This document shows, piece after piece, positions 26,567-34,539 of a DNA stretch of 64,000 bases. The notes beneath the pieces are model-generated. The model was given only the letters and a program-made list of their open reading frames with translations, ran no database searches and was not told where the DNA came from. Origin of the DNA: Alphaproteobacteria bacterium (GTDB lineage Bacteria; Pseudomonadota; Alphaproteobacteria; Sphingomonadales; Sphingomonadaceae); contig JAGWWF010000020.1 of assembly GCA_018970445.1 (NCBI GenBank), positions 1 through 64,000 of the forward strand, in the 5' to 3' direction. The first letter of the stretch is position 1. Each line of letters begins with the position of its first letter. A program made the translations under genes and the position numbers.

Positions 26567-27768
26567 CCACGGCAGTGCCCATCGTGCGCCTTGCCGCGCG
26601 CGGCGACGGCATCACCGCCGATGGCCGCTTTGTGCCGCTGGCGGCCGTGGGCGATCTGGTGGATTTTGCCAGTGATCCGCCCTTGATCCAGCCCGGCCCG
26701 CTGCATGCAGCGCCCGCCTGTGCCCATTATCCGCAGTGCGGCGGGTGCCAGCTCCAGCATGTGAACGAGGCCGGCTATCGCGATTTCGTGCTGGATCGGC
26801 TGGCCCGTTCGCTGCCGGGCGGGCTGCCCGGCGATGTGCGCCCCGTTGCCCTGTCGCCGCCGCGCAGCCGCCGCCGGGCCAGCCTGAAGGCGTTGAAGCG
26901 CAGCGGCAAGCTCAGCCTGGGCTTTCACAGCGAAGGCACGCACGCGCTGGTGGACATTCAGGATTGCCCGCTGCTGGCACCCGCACTGATGGCGCTGCTG
27001 GCGCCGCTCAAGCTGTTGCTGAAGGCGCAGCTGCGCGACGGGCAGGGGGCGGGCGTGGCGCTCACCCTGTCCGACAGCGGGGTTGATCTGCTGCTCGCCA
27101 ATGTCGCTGCCGAAGGGCTGGCCGCGATCGAGGCGCTGACCGGTTTTGCCGAGGCCCATGATCTGGCCCGCCTGTCGGTCGAAGGGCCCGGCGGCATCGA
27201 CACGCTGGTGGAACGGCGCGCGCCAGTGCTGGCCATGGGCGGGGTGGCGGTGGCGCTGCCGGTCGCGCCCTTCCTGCAGGCAACGCGGGAAGGGGAGGCG
27301 GCGCTGGTCGCCGCCGTGCTGGACGCGGTGGGCAATGCCAGGGCGGTGGCCGATCTGTTCTGCGGGCTGGGCACATTCGCGCTGCCGCTGGCACAGCGGG
27401 CGCGGGTGCTGGCGGTGGATGCCGCCGGCCCGGCGGTGCTGGCGCTGGCCACGGCCGCCCGCCGCGCCCATGTTCCAGTGGATGCGCAGCATCGCGATCT
27501 GTTCCGCCGGCCGCTGGTGGCCCGTGACCTGGCCGGGCTGGATGCCGTGGTGTTCGATCCTCCCCGCGCCGGGGCCGAGGCGCAATCACGGGCACTGGCC
27601 GCCGCTGCCGTGCCGGTGGTGGTGGCCGTTTCCTGCAATCCCAACACATTCGGCCGCGATGCGAAGATCCTGATCGAATCTGGCTATCGCCTCACCACGC
27701 TGTGGCCGGTGGCGCAATTCCGCTGGTCCAGCCACATCGAACTGGTGGCCCGCTTTGAACGCCCCTGA
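26563..27768 (+). CDS. RNA 5-methyluridine methyltransferase of the TrmA/RlmD family
   Basis: SAM-dependent m5U methyltransferase, probably acting on 23S rRNA. The 401-residue product has Fe-S cysteines C53, C59 and C62 (C-X5-C-X2-C) and C135, SAM motif DLFCGLGTF (residues 264-272), FDPPRAG (331-337) and the catalytic SCNP with C358. It begins with GTG overlapping the nnr stop. The N-terminal TRAM domain is abbreviated. Choice among RlmD, RlmC or a dual enzyme cannot be made from sequence inspection. Confidence 0.9.
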   Translation: MTTAVPIVRLAARGDGITADGRFVPLAAVGDLVDFASDPPLIQPGPLHAAPACAHYPQCGGCQLQHVNEAGYRDFVLDRLARSLPGGLPGDVRPVALSPPRSRRRASLKALKRSGKLSLGFHSEGTHALVDIQDCPLLAPALMALLAPLKLLLKAQLRDGQGAGVALTLSDSGVDLLLANVAAEGLAAIEALTGFAEAHDLARLSVEGPGGIDTLVERRAPVLAMGGVAVALPVAPFLQATREGEAALVAAVLDAVGNARAVADLFCGLGTFALPLAQRARVLAVDAAGPAVLALATAARRAHVPVDAQHRDLFRRPLVARDLAGLDAVVFDPPRAGAEAQSRALAAAAVPVVVAVSCNPNTFGRDAKILIESGYRLTTLWPVAQFRWSSHIELVARFERP

Positions 27769-28209
27769 TCAGCCCGCGGCAGCCAGCAGGCCGATGATCA
27801 CCAGCCCCACCAGGCACAGCGAGGCCAGCGCAAACACGGCAAAGCGCACCAGCACCCGGTTCGAAAGGATCTGCACCAGGCTGTGGACCACCCGCAGGCC
27901 GGCATAGGCCCAGGCCAGAATGACCGCCAGGCTGCCAGCTTCGCCCAGCAGCGCCAGCGCCAGCGCGGTGGCATAGAAGATCGTCGGCTGTTCCATCAGA
28001 TGGTTGTAATTGTCGGCGACCCAGCTGGCGCGCTCCTCGCCACTGGCCATGAGCTTGTCGCGCAGGGATGTGCCGGTGCCACCGATGATCTTGGTGCCGT
28101 CGATGCCGGCGCGGGCCATGGCCGGCAGGCGGGTGGCATACATCCAGGCCCACACGATCATCGTCCAGCCGGCCAGCACCAGCATCGGCAGCAAGATTGG
28201 CTTGTCCAT
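27769..28209 (-). CDS. MAPEG-family membrane protein
   Basis: A 146-residue integral membrane protein with about four hydrophobic helices, beginning MDKPILLPMLVLAGWTMIVW. The central EERASWVADNYNHLMEQPTI is the characteristic MAPEG segment with the NxxHLxEQP signature. Family members conjugate or reduce hydrophobic electrophiles with glutathione, or have unknown roles. Stop codon abuts the convergent methyltransferase stop. Transcribed toward it from the repeat-rich spacer. Confidence 0.87.
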   Translation of the reverse strand: MDKPILLPMLVLAGWTMIVWAWMYATRLPAMARAGIDGTKIIGGTGTSLRDKLMASGEERASWVADNYNHLMEQPTIFYATALALALLGEAGSLAVILAWAYAGLRVVHSLVQILSNRVLVRFAVFALASLCLVGLVIIGLLAAAG

Positions 28210-28270
28210 GAAAAAAACCTCCCCGTTTGTGGCGGGCAGGGTTCTATCTTTTTGGTGTGAAGTCAAATCA

Positions 28271-28399
28271 CCTCTCCCCGCCGGGGAGAGGTCGAGAGAC
28301 GCCGGCAGGGCGGCCCGGGAGAGGGGCTCTCGCACCTGCGTCCCAGGCCCCTCTCCCGCCGCGCTTCGCGCGAGTCGACCTCTCCCCGGCGGGGAGAGG
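28271..28399. repeat. Compound palindromic intergenic repeat (REP-like)
   Basis: Two near-identical palindromes with arms CCTCTCCCC/GGGGAGAGG lie at the outer edges (28271-28291 and 28379-28399). Between them, GGGAGAGGGGC (28317-28327) pairs with GCCCCTCTCCC (28347-28357). The whole block can fold into three stacked hairpins. It resembles dispersed extragenic palindromes and separates the MAPEG gene from the polyamine genes. Confidence 0.7.
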
Positions 28400-28436
28400 T
28401 GAGGGGGTTACGCGAATAGCTTCCCCCTGTTCGCCG

Positions 28437-29519
28437 TCAGGCGAACAGCTTTCCCCACGCGCGCTTGGCGCGGGTTTTCCAGAAGCCGCGGTGCCAGGCG
28501 TCGCTGGCCAGCAGCGGCATGACCGAGCCGGCTTCGGCAAACACCATCTGTTCGATGCCGGTGTTGACCTTGCCCCATGAGGCGGCTTCCTGAAGGGTGG
28601 AGGAGGAGCAGGCACCATCGCGCACATCGGCCACGGTGATCTGCACGGCATATTTGTGCACTTCCACATCATGGTGGCCCAGGATTTCGGCGCAGACCAC
28701 CGTGTCCTGGATGAAGTTCTTCGGCACGCCGCCGCCGATCATCAACAGGCCGGTGGTGCCGGCCTTGATCTTGATGTCGGTCAGCTCGCGGAAATCGGCG
28801 ATGGCATCCAGCATCATGTAGGGCTGGCCGGCCTTGGCGCGATCCACCTGATGCTTGACGAGGCCGAAGCCGGCCGAGGAATCGACAAACGCCGGGCAGA
28901 AGATCGGCACATCATGCTCATAGGCAAGCTTGACCAGGCTGTTGTCCTTCTTGCCATGTTCGGCCAGATACCTGCCCATCTCGCGGATGAAGGCCCGGCT
29001 GGAATAGCCGCGCGGTTCCAGCGTGTTGGCGATCTCGTAGATGGTGTGGTCGCAATCCTGCAGCGCTTCCTCGTCGATGTAGGTGTCGTAGATGCGGTCG
29101 ATCAGCAGCGAGCGCAGCGTGTCGTCATCCGGCACTTCCAGGGCCTGATAATGTTTGTGGCCCAGGCCCTCGAAGAAATCCATGTCGACAATGCTGGCAC
29201 CGGTGGCAACGATGCCATCGACCATGTTGCTCTTCACCAGTTCGGCATAAAGATCCATGCAGCCGCCGGCCGAGGTGGAGCCGGCGATGACCAGGAAGAT
29301 GGTGCAATCGGGATCGGCCAGCATCTGGTTGTAGATGGCGGTGGCGCGGGCCAGATCGCGGCTGGTGAAGCTCATCTTGGCCATGCCGTCCACGATCGGG
29401 CGGGCATCAAAGCTGGTGATGTCGATATGTTCAACGAGCGTGGACAGCAGCTCGGCCTTGCGCTGGCGCTGGGCGGGGGTGAGCTCGGTGACAACGGCAT
29501 TCAGGGTTTCAGCGGACAT
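28437..29519 (-). CDS. speY: Deoxyhypusine-synthase-like polyamine synthase (homospermidine-type)
   Basis: Bacterial relatives of deoxyhypusine synthase transfer an aminobutyl group between amines and make homospermidine (SpeY) or a bis-guanidino analogue from agmatine. The 360-residue product keeps the NAD-fold AGSTSAGG and VATGAS segments, the active-site lysine in GGGVPK (K267), and EAASWGK (311-317). GGGAG lies 7 bases before the ATG. It follows an ornithine/diamine decarboxylase gene across 126 bases with two hairpins, consistent with a putrescine-to-homospermidine route. Which amine is used is not decidable here. Confidence 0.88.
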   Translation of the reverse strand: MSAETLNAVVTELTPAQRQRKAELLSTLVEHIDITSFDARPIVDGMAKMSFTSRDLARATAIYNQMLADPDCTIFLVIAGSTSAGGCMDLYAELVKSNMVDGIVATGASIVDMDFFEGLGHKHYQALEVPDDDTLRSLLIDRIYDTYIDEEALQDCDHTIYEIANTLEPRGYSSRAFIREMGRYLAEHGKKDNSLVKLAYEHDVPIFCPAFVDSSAGFGLVKHQVDRAKAGQPYMMLDAIADFRELTDIKIKAGTTGLLMIGGGVPKNFIQDTVVCAEILGHHDVEVHKYAVQITVADVRDGACSSSTLQEAASWGKVNTGIEQMVFAEAGSVMPLLASDAWHRGFWKTRAKRAWGKLFA

Positions 29520-29548
29520 GGATTGCTCCCGGGTATCAGGGGGTGGCC

Positions 29549-29637
29549 CGGCATTTCCCAACGGAAAATGCCGCCCGCGGCCGGGGGAGTCCGGCGCCGA
29601 GCGGGGGAAACCGCCCCCGCCGGCACGCGGCGGGGGC
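29549..29637 (-). promoter_or_regulatory. Two intercistronic hairpins between decarboxylase and speY
   Basis: Just after the decarboxylase stop, GCCCCCGCCG pairs perfectly with CGGCGGGGGC (29613-29637, 5-base loop). Nearer speY, CGGCATTT pairs perfectly with AAATGCCG (29549-29573). Neither is followed by a U-tract, so full termination is unlikely. They may stabilise or attenuate the dicistronic message. Confidence 0.5.
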
Positions 29638-29645
29638 AGGCAAGC

Positions 29646-30848
29646 TTAGTTCTTGCGCAGCTGGATAATCTTTTCCGGCGACTCTTCCGTGACAGCATAA
29701 AGCGTGTCCATCGGCTCGTCGGAAACGATCACCGTCTCGCCGGCGGTGAAGCCGTTGAAGCCGGTGCGCATGGCCGAACCATAGGCACCCAGCATGCCGA
29801 TCTCGACATAGTCGCCAGCCTCTATGTCGGCCGGCAGCGCGAACGGGCCACGCATATAGTCCATGTCATCGCAGGTCGGGCCCCAGAAGCTGAACTCGAC
29901 GGTGCGGGTGCGGGAGGATTGCGCCCGCAACATCTCCACCGGAAAGCGCCAGTCGATATGCGCGGCATCGAACAGGGCACCATAGGCACCATCGTTGATG
30001 TAGAGCACATCGCCCTTTCGCGCTTCCACCCGCACCAGCACCGATGCATATTCGGCACTCAGCGCGCGGCCGGGTTCGCACCACAGCTCGGCGGAATAGG
30101 AAATCGGCAGCGCTTCGAAGGCGCGGTGGATCACCTCGAAATAGGCTTCCAGCCGGCCGGGTTCCATGCCGGGGTAGACGGACGGGAAACCGCCGCCGAC
30201 ATCGACAATGTCAACCGTCACGCCCGCCGAAACGATGGCGGCGCGCACCTGGGCCATGGCATCGCCATAGGCCTGCGGGCTCATCGCCTGGCTGCCGACA
30301 TGGAAGCAGATGCCCAGCGCATCGGCGACCTGGCGGGCCGCCATCAGCACGGGCGCGGCTTGATCGGCCGGCACGCCGAACTTGGAGGCCAGCGACAGCT
30401 TGGAATGGGACGACGACACCCGCAGCCGCACGCACAGCGTGAGATCGCTGGCCGGCACGCCATCACGGGCGGTCGCGGCCACGATCTTGTCCAGTTCCTC
30501 GATGGAATCGAGGCTGAACACGCGCACGCCATGGCTGTGATAGGCCTCGGCAATGGCTTCGGGGGCCTTGACCGGATGCATGAAGCAGAGCGTGGCGTTG
30601 GGTGCCACGTCCCGCACCAGGCGCACCTCGGCGATGGAGGCGACGTCAAAATGCGTCAGCCCCGCATCCCACAGGGTGCGGATCAGATCCGGCGACGGAT
30701 TGGCCTTCACGGCGTACATCGAGATACCCGGAAACTTCGACAGGAAGAATCGGGCAGCGCGGCGAGCGGCGTGCGGGCGAACGAGGGTAACTGGCTGCGT
30801 TGGACGCAGAGACAGCGCTACCCCCAGCGCGTTATGGTGCTTGAGCAA
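29646..30848 (-). CDS. Alanine-racemase-fold ornithine/diamine decarboxylase (type III PLP)
   Basis: PLP decarboxylase of the eukaryotic-ODC-like fold, probably making putrescine from ornithine. The 400-residue product has the PLP lysine K48 in YAVKANPSP, GGGFPSVYPGME, ELWCEPGRAL and the active-site cysteine in FWGPTCDDMDY. The start is set at TTG: GGAGG sits 9 bases before it and the first residues (LKHHNALGVALSLRP) match the usual family N-terminus; in-frame codons further upstream belong to the leader. The start codon sits in a hairpin loop. Pairs with speY downstream. Confidence 0.9.
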   Translation of the reverse strand: MLKHHNALGVALSLRPTQPVTLVRPHAARRAARFFLSKFPGISMYAVKANPSPDLIRTLWDAGLTHFDVASIAEVRLVRDVAPNATLCFMHPVKAPEAIAEAYHSHGVRVFSLDSIEELDKIVAATARDGVPASDLTLCVRLRVSSSHSKLSLASKFGVPADQAAPVLMAARQVADALGICFHVGSQAMSPQAYGDAMAQVRAAIVSAGVTVDIVDVGGGFPSVYPGMEPGRLEAYFEVIHRAFEALPISYSAELWCEPGRALSAEYASVLVRVEARKGDVLYINDGAYGALFDAAHIDWRFPVEMLRAQSSRTRTVEFSFWGPTCDDMDYMRGPFALPADIEAGDYVEIGMLGAYGSAMRTGFNGFTAGETVIVSDEPMDTLYAVTEESPEKIIQLRKN

Positions 30849-30893
30849 CTCAAGGGACCTCCGGGTGGGCAAAGCATGTCGCAGCTGCGCGCT
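30826..30893 (-). promoter_or_regulatory. Structured translation-initiation region of the decarboxylase mRNA (speF-like candidate)
   Basis: CTTGAG and CTCAAG form a perfect 6-bp hairpin (30840-30854) whose 3-base loop is exactly the TTG start codon (30846-30848). Outside it, GGT in the Shine-Dalgarno GGAGGT pairs with ACC, and AGCGCG (30888-30893) pairs with CGCGCT (30826-30831, inside codons 6-8) as a closing stem. A cis-regulatory RNA called speF is known upstream of ornithine decarboxylase genes in alphaproteobacteria; identity with it is inference. Confidence 0.55.
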
Positions 30894-30987
30894 TGAACGG
30901 ATGGAGCCCGAAAACCCCGCCCGGTCGATCGCCGGCATTGACACCAAAGCTGCCTTGCGGTGGAAGTCCCATGGGGCAGCGCCAGGT

Positions 30988-31016
30988 TTGTTATGGAAGC
31001 ATGACGCCGGTGTAAA
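30988..31016 (-). promoter_or_regulatory. Candidate promoter of the polyamine genes
   Basis: Minus-strand TTTACA and TAACAA spaced by 17 bases; predicted start near 30981 gives a leader of about 130 nt before the decarboxylase TTG, long enough for a regulatory RNA. The -10 resembles that of tRNA-Glu in this window. Confidence 0.45.
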
Positions 31017-31059
31017 GCGGTTTTTTGTTACAATGGCACTGCTGGAAAAAATCCGCTTT
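31014..31059. repeat. Inverted repeat in the divergent decarboxylase/dehydratase spacer
   Basis: AAAGCGG followed by six T is matched by six A, one bulged T and CCGCTTT, a 13-bp imperfect stem. Its left arm overlaps the candidate -35 of the decarboxylase promoter, so it could be an operator or a structured 5' region for the divergent dehydratase gene. Confidence 0.4.
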
Positions 31060-31120
31060 TGCGTTGGGCTTTCAAGGGCTTGCCTTGCTTATGACAAATT
31101 TGTGAAAGGACGTTTTTTCA

Positions 31121-32095
31121 ATGACTTCGCCGGTTCTGCATGACGACGTCGCAATTGCCGCAGCCCGGCTTGGCCACTGGCCGGTGCGCACCCCGCTGCT
31201 CAATTCGCCGGCGCTGGATGCTCTGTGCGGCGGCCGCATCTGGCTGAAGCCGGAGAATCTGCAACACACCGGCAGCTTCAAGTTTCGCGGCGCGATGAAC
31301 CGGCTGCTGGCGATCCCGGCCGAAGCGCGCGGTGGCGGCGTGGTCGCCTATTCATCGGGCAACCATGCGCAAGGCGTGGCGCGGGCCGCCCGGCTGCTCG
31401 GCATGGCGGCCACCATCGTGATGCCGGCCGATGCGCCGAAGCTGAAGGTGGAACGCACCCGCGCCGACGGGGCCGAGGTGGTGTTCTACGACCGGCTCAC
31501 CGAAAGCCGCGAGACGATTGCGGCCAGCATCGCCGAGGCCAGGGGCGCGCTGATCGTGCCGCCCTTTGCCGATCCGCTGATCATCGCCGGCCAAGGCACC
31601 GCCGGGCTGGAGGCAGTGGCCGATCTGGCCGCGATGGGCGAAACCGCCGATCTGGCGCTGGTGTGCTGCGGCGGCGGCGGCCTGGCCGGCGGGTTTGCGG
31701 CCGGCAGCCAATTGCCCACGGTCATCGTTGAACCCGAAGGCTATGACGATGTCTGCCGCAGCCTGGCCGCCGGCCATATCCTGCCGGTGGAAAACCCCGG
31801 CCCCACCCGCTGCGACGCGCTGCAAACATTGCGCATGGCCGAAATCACCTTTGCCACGCTGCGCCACCACGGCGCCACCGGCGTGGCAGTGAGCGAGGCC
31901 GAGGTGGCGCGCGCCGTCGCCTTCGCCGTTCGCGAATTGAAGCTGGTGGTGGAGCCCGGCGGCGCCGTCACGTTGGCGGCGCTGCTGGCCGGCCGGGTTG
32001 ACGTGGCCGGCAGATGCGTGATCGCCACCCTGTCGGGCGGCAATATCGATGCCGCCGTGCTGCTGGACTGTCTGCGCGAGGCCGGTGCGCTTTAG
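31121..32095 (+). CDS. Threonine/serine dehydratase-like PLP enzyme
   Basis: Fold type II PLP enzyme deaminating threonine or serine. The 324-residue product has the PLP lysine K54 in GSFKFRGA, SSGNHAQGVA, and the phosphate-binding glycine loop CGGGGLAGG. There is no C-terminal ACT regulatory domain, so it resembles catabolic or serine-racemase-like members rather than feedback-controlled IlvA. Shine-Dalgarno AAGGA is rather distant (12 bases). Its stop overlaps the convergent DUF2189-type gene. Confidence 0.88.
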   Translation: MTSPVLHDDVAIAAARLGHWPVRTPLLNSPALDALCGGRIWLKPENLQHTGSFKFRGAMNRLLAIPAEARGGGVVAYSSGNHAQGVARAARLLGMAATIVMPADAPKLKVERTRADGAEVVFYDRLTESRETIAASIAEARGALIVPPFADPLIIAGQGTAGLEAVADLAAMGETADLALVCCGGGGLAGGFAAGSQLPTVIVEPEGYDDVCRSLAAGHILPVENPGPTRCDALQTLRMAEITFATLRHHGATGVAVSEAEVARAVAFAVRELKLVVEPGGAVTLAALLAGRVDVAGRCVIATLSGGNIDAAVLLDCLREAGAL

Positions 32096-32871
32096 GAAAC
32101 GATGCGGCGATACAGGTGCCAGGTGGCGTGGCCCAGCACGGGCAGCACCACCAGCAGGCCCAGAAAGGCCGGCAGCATGGCCATGAACAGGCTGCCCGCG
32201 ATCAGCACCGCCCAGATCAGCAGCATGTGGCCATTGGCGCGCATGGCCGACAGGCTGGTGATGATCGCCGTCATGAAATCAACGTCGCGATCCACCAGCA
32301 TCGGCAGGCTGACCACGGTGACCGCATAGAAAGCCAGTGCCATCGCCGCGCCCACCGCGCTGCCCACGGCCAGCATGATCAGGCCGGTGCTGGAGAGCAG
32401 GAAGGCGAAGCTGTCGGTTCCGCTGCCGGACTGGAAGATGGTGAAGATGGCATGGGCGATCATCAGCCAGAAGCCGAAGGCGACGAAGATGATCACCCCC
32501 ATGGAGAGGATCTGTTCGTCGCCGCGCCCCTTCAGCGCTGCCAGCACCGCAAGCCAGCGCAGCGGCAGGCCGGCCTCCCGCCGGCGGCTGACATCGTAAA
32601 GGCCAACCGCGCAGAACGGGGCCAGCAGGGGAAACCCCGCGGCGGCCGGCACCAGCCAGGCCACGGCAGACTGGTTCGCCAGCGCCCAGGCCAGCGCCAG
32701 CCCGGCGGCGACATAGATGCCGGCAAAGAACAGCCCGAATTGTGGCGCGGCCCGATAATCGGCCCAGCCGGCGGCCAGCGCCGCCTTCAGATCGGCCCAG
32801 GCCAGGCTGCGGCTGACATGGATCGCAACGGCGCCCGGCGGTTTGCGTCCGGTCTGTTCGGCCACCGCCAT
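32092..32871 (-). CDS. DUF2189-type integral membrane protein
   Basis: A 259-residue membrane protein with about six hydrophobic helices, matching the DUF2189 family in layout (LAWADLKAALAAGWADYRAA at the N-terminus, ILSMGVIIFVAFGFWLMIAH mid-protein, and VVSLPMLVDRDVDFMTAI). These are often labelled cytochrome-oxidase-subunit-I-like, but no catalytic residues are recognised and the role is unknown. The ATG at MAVAEQTGRK is preceded by GGGGGA at 8 bases. Confidence 0.8.
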   Translation of the reverse strand: MAVAEQTGRKPPGAVAIHVSRSLAWADLKAALAAGWADYRAAPQFGLFFAGIYVAAGLALAWALANQSAVAWLVPAAAGFPLLAPFCAVGLYDVSRRREAGLPLRWLAVLAALKGRGDEQILSMGVIIFVAFGFWLMIAHAIFTIFQSGSGTDSFAFLLSSTGLIMLAVGSAVGAAMALAFYAVTVVSLPMLVDRDVDFMTAIITSLSAMRANGHMLLIWAVLIAGSLFMAMLPAFLGLLVVLPVLGHATWHLYRRIVS

Positions 32872-32974
32872 CGCCTGTGTCCCCCGCCATGCCGGCGCTG
32901 CACCGGTCGTTGCCGCGCATGATGCCAAACCGCGCCCGGCAACGGCCATAGGGATGAATGCGGATCGGGCCCGA

Positions 32975-34498
32975 TCAGGCGATGCCGGGCCGGGCAAAGC
33001 GGTGACCGGCGGGGATCTCGGCTGCCGCGGCCGGTTCCTCGCCAAACCAGCGCGCCACTTCACCTTGCGCCGCCGCGTCCAGATGCAGGCCCAGCTTGGT
33101 GCGCCGCCACAGCACGTCGGCGCTGCTGACTGCCCATTCCTCGCGCCGGAAATAGTCCAGCTCGGCTTCGAACACGCCGCCCAGATTGCGGCCCAGGCCG
33201 CCGGCCAGCAAGGTTTGCGTGGGCGCGCCGATCGTCATGGCCAGCCGCTTGATCAGCTTGGGATCATAATCGGCCTCGCGCCGTTGCAGATCCTCCAGCC
33301 AGCGCTTGAAGGCGGCCTGGCCATGTTCGCCGCGCCGCCGTTCGATGGCGCCGCCGGGCAGGGGGGCGCTGCCGGTCCAGCCCTTGCAGCGCGGCGCGAT
33401 GCGGGCCATCACATCCTCGGCCAGCACGCGATAGGTGGTGATCTTGCCGCCCACCACGGTCATCGCGTCCTGCCCGGCATGCTCCACCAGCCGATAATCG
33501 CGGGTGGTCTCCTTGTCGGCTTTGCCGGTTTCCAGGATCAGCGGCCGCACGCCCACGAACCGGTGCACCACATCATCGGGCGTCAACGGCCGCGCCAGAT
33601 AGCGGTTGGCGGCGGCCAGCAGATAGCTCACCTCGGCATCGCTCACGGTCGCGTCTTCCGGGCGCTGCACATCGCCTTCGGTGGTGCCGATCAGCGAATA
33701 ATCCCGTTCATAGGGGATGATGAAGATGATGCGGCCATCGGGCTGTTGCAGCATGAAGGCATCGCGCCCCAGATGCACGCGCCGGGTCACGATATGGCTG
33801 CCCTGCACCAGCCGCAGCGGCGGCGCATCGTTCAGGCCCATCACCCGCCGCGCCACATCTTCGGCCCAGGGGCCGGCAGCGTTGATCAGGCGGCGGGCGC
33901 GCAGGGTGCGGCCGTCGGCCAGCGCCAGTTCCCACACATCGCCCACGCGCGCGGCGCGGGCCACCGGCGTGCGTGGCAGCACCAGCGCGCCCCGCTCACG
34001 CGCGTCCTTCAGATTGTCCACCACCAGCCGGGCATCATCCACCCAGCCATCCCAATAACGCATGGCGCTGCGATAATCGCTGGCCAGCGCCCGGCCGGCC
34101 CGTTCGCTGCGCAGATCGATCCTGGCCGATCCCGGCACCACCTGGCGGCGGGCCAGATTGTCATACAGGAAGGTGCCCAGCCGCAGCAGCCATTCCGGCC
34201 GCATGCCCGGCGCGTGCGGCAGCACGAACGGCTGCGGCCAGGTGATGTGCGGCGCGATGTCAAGCAGCACCTCGCGCTCGGCCAGCGCCTTCCTGACCAG
34301 GCCAAAGGCATAATATTCCAGATAACGCAGGCCGCCATGGATCAATTTGGTGGAGGCCGACGAGGTGGCACCGCCCACATCGCCGGAATCGACGATGGCC
34401 ACCGACAGGCCGCGGCCGGCCGCATCACGGGCGATGCCGGCCCCGTTGATGCCCGCGCCGATGATGGCCAGATCGAAAAGTGAATTGATGTCGCTCAC
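32975..34498 (-). CDS. glpD: Glycerol-3-phosphate dehydrogenase (FAD)
   Basis: Membrane-associated flavoenzyme oxidising glycerol-3-phosphate to dihydroxyacetone phosphate with electrons to quinone. The 507-residue product starts with the FAD-binding GAGINGAGIARDAAGRG, followed by STKLIHGGLRYLE, the family signature, and ends in a helical C-terminal domain. Start is GTG with GGGAAGG upstream. Its start lies only 41 bases from the divergent glpK start, and the pair gives the glycerol pathway. Confidence 0.95.
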   Translation of the reverse strand: MSDINSLFDLAIIGAGINGAGIARDAAGRGLSVAIVDSGDVGGATSSASTKLIHGGLRYLEYYAFGLVRKALAEREVLLDIAPHITWPQPFVLPHAPGMRPEWLLRLGTFLYDNLARRQVVPGSARIDLRSERAGRALASDYRSAMRYWDGWVDDARLVVDNLKDARERGALVLPRTPVARAARVGDVWELALADGRTLRARRLINAAGPWAEDVARRVMGLNDAPPLRLVQGSHIVTRRVHLGRDAFMLQQPDGRIIFIIPYERDYSLIGTTEGDVQRPEDATVSDAEVSYLLAAANRYLARPLTPDDVVHRFVGVRPLILETGKADKETTRDYRLVEHAGQDAMTVVGGKITTYRVLAEDVMARIAPRCKGWTGSAPLPGGAIERRRGEHGQAAFKRWLEDLQRREADYDPKLIKRLAMTIGAPTQTLLAGGLGRNLGGVFEAELDYFRREEWAVSSADVLWRRTKLGLHLDAAAQGEVARWFGEEPAAAAEIPAGHRFARPGIA

Positions 34499-34539
34499 GC
34501 GCCTTCCCTAACGGCGTTTGCCACCATAGAAAAGGCGAC

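Noticed and set aside
28271-28399. Possible CRISPR array
   Set aside because: Only two copies of a palindrome, unequal inner sequence with its own inverted repeat, and no cas genes.
28656-30896. 746-codon plus-strand open frame opposite speY and the decarboxylase
   Set aside because: It spans two unrelated real genes and their spacer on the other strand, so it is a shadow frame.
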